Shown here one piece after another: positions 58,311 through 64,000 of a stretch of DNA of 64,000 nucleotides. This DNA comes from Ceratopteris richardii (lineage: Eukaryota > Streptophyta > Polypodiopsida > Polypodiales > Pteridaceae), in assembly GCA_020310875.1 (NCBI GenBank), contig CM035444.1, forward strand, positions 112,295,295 to 112,359,294. Reading direction: 5' to 3'. The notes below the pieces were generated by a model that made no database searches, was not told the origin of the DNA, and saw only the letters and a list, made by a program, of their open reading frames with translations. Numbering within the stretch: the stretch's first letter is position 1; each line of letters starts with the position of its first letter. Position numbers and translations under genes: made by a program.

Positions 58311-59171
58311 AGATTTACTTCTCAGGTAGGGGTTATGATCGAAAGGGGCAATTGTTTGCTCACCCTTTTGCACCCAAATCATCTTCATGTCATGAACCAC
58401 TTTTCTTCTAGACTTTGTTGGTCTACGCAATGCACCAATCTTCTTGTGCTACCACATTCATCTTTGGAATAGAAGGGATTTCTAGAGCTTGGGCTTCAAT
58501 GGTTGAATTCTTCTACATCATAGAGATTTGGACACATACAACATCTTTTTCTCCAAGATTAGTCTTAGAAGAACTAAGAGCATGTGTGGGTCCTAGATCA
58601 ATGACCATGCTATTCTGTAATTCTATTTTAAGACATTGTTCATTTACCCAAACCTGAAGAAGCTGGCATCTTAGGTTTAAGTTGACTGCATCATGATATA
58701 TCTTGTCTTGACCCAAGATGAGAGATTCTGTGAGGTCTTCATCGTGGTATACTAGCAAATTCATATTCATAAATGCAAGGGGTTTCCACACCTCCGAATC
58801 CTACAAGGTAAGCCTCAATAGGATTTATTAGTAGATCCATTTCTTGATAGCAAGAATACCAAATAGCATTAGTTGTTGCTCATGATCCAATCAATGCTCT
58901 GATCGTCTTTGATGTTGTGAATTGTCCTAGCTCAACTGAAATAAAGGTTCATCAATCACTGATGCGAGTAGAGGGATTCTTCCTAGTCTGGCACATTTCC
59001 ATGTTTTATTAATGGGTTTCAAAGTGGGAAAGATCACTATTGATCTTTGGCTAGTCTAAGCTCTGTCTTCTTAGCTTTATCCTTCTAATGCAGTCTAAGG
59101 CTTCCACTTGTGCTTCTTCTCGTATCCTACTCTCTTCTTCTTTTTGTTTCTTAGCTATGTTAAGTCAAATA
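58311..59171 (-). repeat. Gypsy 3'-region repeat, copy 3
   Basis: Matches 34421-35190, with an internal block that is instead present in copy 1 (about 32950-33030). It carries the minus-strand open stretch 58513-58791. Copia C2 inserted at 59172. Confidence 0.72.
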
Positions 59172-61559
59172 TGTTGGTGCAGGGCAATCAACAATTGAAG
59201 TTTTGAGTGAAAACTTGAAGTCAAGGACTCAAGAAAAGACCAAGTCATGAAGCATGAAGGAAATGCATATCCAAGAGATAAAAATGTGTATACATATGTA
59301 CATTATTTTAGAGTCAGTTCATCATATACTTTTGTATGGTAATGAGCTTGTAAAAATTTTCCTATATATACAAAGAAAATGTCGGGGCAAAGTAGAGAGA
59401 TTATATGAGAACAAGATTTGAGAAGAATTAGATGTCATTAGACTTTTAGAAGTGAGTAGAATCTCTCTCATTACTCATATGTAAGAATTTCTCAGAAATG
59501 AAAAATGTTGCACCCGATCTTTCTGTGTATTCTCCTTCTGTGCTTGATTATTTCAAGAATCCTTTTGTAGATGTCTAATTCCATAGTTAACGATTCTATG
59601 GTTAAATTTCCAGAGCCTAATTGTAAACAGGGTGCGAGAATTATGAGTAGGAACATTCATATGTAAGAAGTGTTCATTGGTTCCTGAAACAGGCGCAAAA
59701 TTCGATGTTAATGTTTTGGTCAGTTCTCCTTCCACAGTGTAAATGTTTGAGCAAGAAAGCACTCTATCTTTAAGTTGGAAGGTAAGCTACCTATGGCTAA
59801 AAGCATTTTTGTAAACGGGTTCTAGATTAAGAGAACCAAGTGTTAGAAGTTACAGGTGTCTGAATCGACTTCTCATAAGAACAGTTTTAGATATAGGTGA
59901 CTTGTTAAGTCCATTTCTCAAGATCTATTAAGACTTTTGGAATGATTTAACTTCGAGGAGGTGCGCAAACTATAGGCAACATCTTGTCCAAAGTCTTATA
60001 AAAAACTTTACACATTTGATAAGTCAATGAGAGAGTTATGTGCAGCAAACTTTCTGTAGAGTTATCATTTTCACAGTTTGGTCAAAATTTTGATAATTGG
60101 TCATTGATCCTCTTAATTGGTGAAGGTTTGGAGTTACTCTTGATATAGAGGTGTTCTAAATTCAAGATTAGCTTGTTCTTTTAGAGATTAATACTCTCCA
60201 TCAATGGTAACAGAGCAGGAAACAGCAAAATTGAAGAAAGGAGGACCCCGACTGCTGCAGACATAAAGAATTCAACAATTAAAGAGTCAGAAGGAGAAAT
60301 CTTGAGAGAAAAGCTTGAGAAGGAGGCCATACAACATCAAGGAATACAAAAGGACTATCATTCGAAGTAAAGGTACATTTATTACTCATAAAGCTTGAAG
60401 AATTCAATATACAGGTGAAGAAAGGATGGGAGATTCTCTTGAGATAGAGAAGTTGGATAGAGAGAACTATCCAGCATGGTCAATGAGGATGGAAGCTCAC
60501 CTTATGAGCAAAGATTTGATAGGATACATTACAGGTGAAGAAGAAAAGCCTCAATTCAGAGATCCTAGTGTTCCAACTAAGGAGGAATTATGAGAATTGA
60601 AGAATTGGATGAAGAAAGATGCTCAAGCTAGGAGCATTATCTATATGGCAATTAATGACTACTTACTACCTCACATTAGAGGTCTTGAAAGTGCAAGTGA
60701 TATATGGAATGCTTTGGAAGAGCATTTCAAAAACACCACAAAGTCAAGGAAGGCATCCTTGTGGGCAGAATTTACCACATTCAAGAAGAAGGCCTCTCAA
60801 TCCATCTCAGATTATGTAACAAGGATGAAGGACATTGCAGATGCATTAGGAGCAGTTGATGAAGACATTGAGGAGGATAAATTGGTAAGGCAAATCCTCA
60901 CAGGTTTGAGAGGTGATGACAAATGGAAGCCACTCATTTTGTCTACTGAATTATCACTTGATCATTTCACTCCTGATTTAAATCAGTTGCTAGGACATAT
61001 GCTAACTTTTGAGCAGGATGTCAAAGGTGAAAGTGATAAGAGTACAAGACATGCAATGTATTCAAAGGATAAGAAGAAGAATATCAAAGGAAAGCAACAA
61101 GCAAATGAGGATGAAGGTGCAACTATTCAAGCTAACTTCCTGAGAGGAAGAGGAGGTGGCAAAGGTAGAGGAAGAGGCAGGAATAATAAAGATGGAGTCA
61201 AAGCTTGCTGGATTTGTGGTAAGACAAATCACTTAGCTAATGATTGTTGGCATAATACTCAGAGTAATGGTGGATATAATCAGAATTTTAATTCAAGAGG
61301 AAGAGGTGGCAGAAATCAAAGAGGTAATTTCAGAGGTAGAGGTAGTAGAGGTTACTTTGGAAGAAATGCAAGTAGAGGATTCCAAAGTCAACAATACAAC
61401 AATACCTACTACAATTATGCTTCAAATCAAAAGGAGGATTCAACATTGATAATGAATGCAACTTGTGAAAGGCAAAGTGAAGACCAAAGAGTCTTCTACA
61501 TTGACTCAGGGTGTAGCAATCACCTAAGTGGAAACATAGCTTTGATGACTGATTTGGTT
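59172..61559 (+). mobile_element. Copia family C, copy 2, 5' part
   Basis: The LTR at 59172-60203 (1032 bp, partner of 1811-2843) is followed by the primer-binding site TGGTAACAGAGCAGG (60205-60219), a leader, gag and the start of the protease. The element then stops at about 61559 against an unrelated repeat. No pol beyond the protease motif and no 3' LTR remain. It is a broken fossil, though the LTR is well preserved. Confidence 0.9.
60426..61559 (+). pseudogene. Copia C2 gag and protease start
   Basis: Gag begins at 60426 with LDRENYPAWSMRMEAHLMSK. The helical region (AINDYLLPHIRGLESASDIW near 60645-60705, then SRKASLWAEFTTFKKK) is followed by a glycine/arginine-rich tail (61140-61400) containing the zinc knuckle CWICGKTNHLANDC (about 61207-61250). 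The protease motif VFYIDSGCSNHLSG lies at about 61492-61533. The longest open stretch is 60597-61661, but the last roughly 35 codons are outside the element. It is broken. Confidence 0.88.
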
Positions 61560-62330
61560 GTCATAAAATGTCTTCGTAATTGCCAAGTGCTAACTTTTCT
61601 TGATTACATATTCGAATCCATTCAGAAATGTATGAGACTCTTTCCCAATAATGCATTGTGAAAATGGTTATTAATAGCAAAAGACTAACTATTCATTGTG
61701 GCACTATTATTCACACTCTTTATCTTTTGTTCTCCTTGGGCACATCCACCATGGATGAGATCCACTCTATATGTTTTGTTTGATAGATTAAACCCATTTC
61801 CAAAAGTACACTTATTTTGTTCTTGATATTTTATATGTAAGCCTCCATATATGCATCAAGTTATTTTTGTGTGACTTAGCATAGGCACTCATAGATATTT
61901 TGTGGGGATACATTTCTTAGTATACTCCTTTGAGCTTCTTGAGCTTCTAGGTCTACTTCTTTGAGCTTCTTGAGCTTCTAGGTCTACTCCTTTGAGCTTC
62001 TTGAGCTTCTAGGTCTACTCCTTTGAGCTTATTGAGCTTCTAGGTCTACTCCTTTAAGCTTCTTGAGCTTCTAGGTCTACTCCTTTGAGCCTCTGAATAA
62101 ACACTTCTTGATGCCTTCTTATTGGATATATTGCTGCATTTTTATCCTTTTCACCTACATCACTCGTAATTAATTATCATTTTGCTTCATCACCTTCCAT
62201 AGATAGTATTGTTTACTTTCTCATATTATTGGCACTTTCTTCTCTTGAATTGGACTCTTGATTGAGCGTTTGTATCATTGATTTGCATTAATCTACCTCA
62301 AAGTTCTTGAGATTCTCAACGAGTGAAAAT
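61560..62330. repeat. Duplicate of the 56195-56790 repeat
   Basis: Starts TCATAAAATGTCTTCGTAAT and follows the 56-kb copy almost base for base apart from the expanded minisatellite. No coding assignment. Confidence 0.75.
61921..62095 (+). repeat. 31-bp minisatellite, about five and a half units
   Basis: Units built on GAGCTTCTTGAGCTTCTAGG start at 61931, 61962, 61993, 62024, 62055 and (partial) 62086. The paralogous site at about 56560-56590 has only one partial unit. Confidence 0.93.
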
Positions 62331-62685
62331 GCTTCCACTATTGGTTGTGTCCCTTTATAGGAATTGACTCTTGTGGGCTCAACTCCTGTCCTTCTATCTC
62401 GTACAAAAAGAACATTATTCATGTGGGATCATACATAGTGTCCAATATCTCTCACTGATATAAATTCTTGTTCCATATTAAATTTCATGTGTATGATAGT
62501 TTCTTCTCTTTCGTTTTCCTTCCTCTCTCTATTTCCATTTTTTTGGTTGAAGTTTCATTCATGTGAGTTGCAAGTTTAGCTTTCCCATTTCTCCCAAGTT
62601 CAATTCATAGACATTGTCATGACTTTTCCACTATTCAATACAAATTTCTTAGTGTCAAATTAAAATCTAATCAATAGGAAAGTCT
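62331..62685. other. Unassigned stretch
   Basis: AT-rich, no gene or RNA supported. It ends at the LTR that begins TGTCGAAAGTTCC. Confidence 0.3.
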
Positions 62686-62901
62686 TGTCGAAAGTTCCAT
62701 GCTCCACCCTTTTGTCTAAGCTTAGAATCATTCTCGTGCAAGTTCCTTTATCCCACATGCAAGGAGATTTTGCCTCAACTCCATATAAGGAGGGCCTCAC
62801 TTCACTCCTCACAAGTCATTCACTCAAGCTCTTGGCAAGAGTGCCCTCACTCTCCTCATGGAATCATCATGCTCATAGAGCATCGTATGTACGGCATTTT
62901 C

Positions 62902-63025
62902 ATTTTAATTCATTCATTATGTTTTGTTATCTTTTGTTTCTTCCTCCTTAGCTTGTTAGATGTATTTTAATTCATTCATTATGTTTTGTTATCTTTTGTT
63001 TCTTCCTCCTTAGCTTGTTAGATGT
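62902..63025 (+). repeat. 62-bp tandem duplication in the LTR
   Basis: Two adjacent, nearly identical units starting ATTTTAATTCATTCATTATG at 62902 and 62964. Confidence 0.93.
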
Positions 63026-63581
63026 GTGCTAGAGTAGGAGTAGTGCTTTGTTATTTCAACATGGTATCAGAGCATAGGTTAACTATTTTTCCTTTTTAAG
63101 TTATGTTTCTATTATCTTCGTCATAAGCATATATAGACTTTCCTTTAATATCTCCCTCCCTCCCTTTATAATAAGGCTGCTTCTAAGACCTACTTCCATC
63201 TCCATTTTTCTTATGATTCTCACTTTTTTTTTTGTTAGTAATGTGTCATTCTCTTTTTATGTGTCGCATCATTATTGTTGCATTTCATCATTAATTCGTA
63301 TATCATGCAAGTGTTTTTGAACACTTGCAAAAGGTGTTCCTAACAATGTTTCCACTACATCATCTCATCATTTGTGAGGATCTCCTAATTTGTGAGGACA
63401 AGAGAAGACGTGGATATGGAATCCATTGGAGCCTCCAAGCTGCTTCAACTGTATCTTCCACTAAAGTACGACTCACAAGGTTGCAATATCACATGGATGG
63501 ATCATAGAAGGGAGAAACGTTCTCTCATGTTCTTCCACTATAGAAGTCGAATGAATTTTTGTCCCTTGTTGGGCTGCCAAT

Positions 63582-63777
63582 AAGGATGCTTCATAGTCGA
63601 GGGGTTCTTGCCCAAGTGGTTTACGCCACGAACTAGCTGGCATGATGTCCCGAGTTCAAGTCCTGAATGGCTTGACATATTCAATGGAATCCTAAGGTGA
63701 GGACTGTCCACCCCTACATACTGGGTAATTTCCAAATTTCTTGTACTCTCTTAAAAAAAAAATAAAGGATGCTTCAT
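63582..63777 (+). mobile_element. SINE with 13-bp target duplication
   Basis: A short insertion (63595-63764, 170 bp) flanked by perfect AAGGATGCTTCAT copies (63582-63594 and 63765-63777). Inside are a polymerase III A box (TTGCCCAAGTGG, 63608-63619) and a B box (GAGTTCAAGTC, 63652-63662) about 33 bases apart, then a tRNA-unrelated body and a short A-rich tail. This is the standard layout of a tRNA-derived SINE mobilised by a LINE. There is no coding capacity, as expected. I cannot name the family. Confidence 0.85.
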
Positions 63778-64000
63778 GATTGAATCTTGTTATGCATGCA
63801 CCGAACTTACCTTCGAAAAGAGCAAGTCTAGTATGCCTCACGGGTTGTAACTCACTCTCCCTCTACATCATATGCGCAAAGAGTTTAGCTAGCAAATGAA
63901 AACACAAGCCATCCTTACCATGTGCTTAAACGGGAAAGAGACAGAGTCTCCGTCTTGGCACTTCTTCGGCCATAATTGAGATTTGACAGACAGATGGCTG

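Larger units (their letters stand above)
62686..64000 (+). mobile_element. Copia 5' end: LTR, primer-binding site and internal start
   Basis: The LTR at about 62686-63061 runs from TGTCGAAAGTTCC to TTTCAACA and is followed by TGGTATCAGAGCATAGG (63062-63078), a perfect copia primer-binding site. TATAAGG near 62785 may be the TATA box. A 62-bp tandem duplication (62902-63025) lies in the LTR. The internal region to the window end contains a possible gag start (MESIGASKLLQL, 63418) and the inserted SINE. I see no clear gag motif further on. It is broken or too partial to judge. Confidence 0.72.

Noticed and set aside
61921-62095. Possible CRISPR-like array
   Set aside because: The 31-bp units are directly adjacent with no unique spacers, and the DNA is plant nuclear; an ordinary minisatellite.
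63595-63680. tRNA gene
   Set aside because: A and B boxes are present, but there is no cloverleaf or acceptor pairing, and a target duplication and A tail show a SINE.

Overview
This window reads as intergenic DNA from a large plant nuclear genome. It is AT-rich and packed from end to end with nested Ty1/copia and Ty3/gypsy LTR retrotransposons in many states of decay. It also holds a truncated LINE tail duplicated once, one convincing tRNA-headed SINE, one terminal-inverted-repeat DNA transposon, and several young satellites. I found no host protein gene, tRNA gene, rRNA gene or CRISPR array. The copia primer-binding sites (complementary to initiator-Met tRNA) and the element mix are typical of seed plants. 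A conifer-like giant genome is my inference; the sequence does not prove a species. I found no convincing new biological system; the nearest candidate is an unrecognised open frame near the 3' end of one gypsy family.

Layout, left to right. (1) 1-10.7 kb: an old reverse-strand copia (family B, copy 1) is split by two forward copias, the 3' end of a family C element (1-2843) and a complete but decayed family A element (3549-9047, with target duplication). (2) 10.7-16.8 kb: gypsy-derived decayed DNA, a SINE-like head, the 5' end of another copia (12848-13905) and an unidentified reverse frame (14391-14894). (3) 16.8-21.5 kb: copia B copy 2 on the minus strand, with an LTR at 16802-17033 and split by an 814-bp inverted-repeat DNA transposon. 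(4) 21.5-36.3 kb: reverse-strand gypsy pol remnants, invaded by copia D (22616-29128, 1033-bp LTRs, perfect 5-bp target duplication) and by the 5' end of copia E (30853-32770).

(5) 36.3-49.6 kb: a three-level nest. A forward copia B remnant contains a gypsy (36864-49388, about 0.8-kb LTRs), which in turn contains another copia B (42742-46908). (6) 49.6-58.3 kb: a tandemly duplicated block carrying two copies of one LINE-tail insertion; one LINE copy was later split by a second type of gypsy (50375-54765). (7) 58.3-64 kb: a gypsy 3'-region repeat broken by a second family C copia (59172-61559), then a duplicate of the 56-kb sequence with an expanded 31-bp minisatellite, then the 5' LTR of a further copia (62686-63061) whose internal part carries the SINE.

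The genes here do not form a host pathway. Each element carried its own gag, protease, integrase, reverse transcriptase and RNase H, and nearly all are broken. The useful information is chronological: nesting and LTR divergence order the insertions. Copia D is young (LTRs about 2-3 percent different by my own count), copia A older (about 9 percent), and the copia B copies and the gypsy remnants older still.
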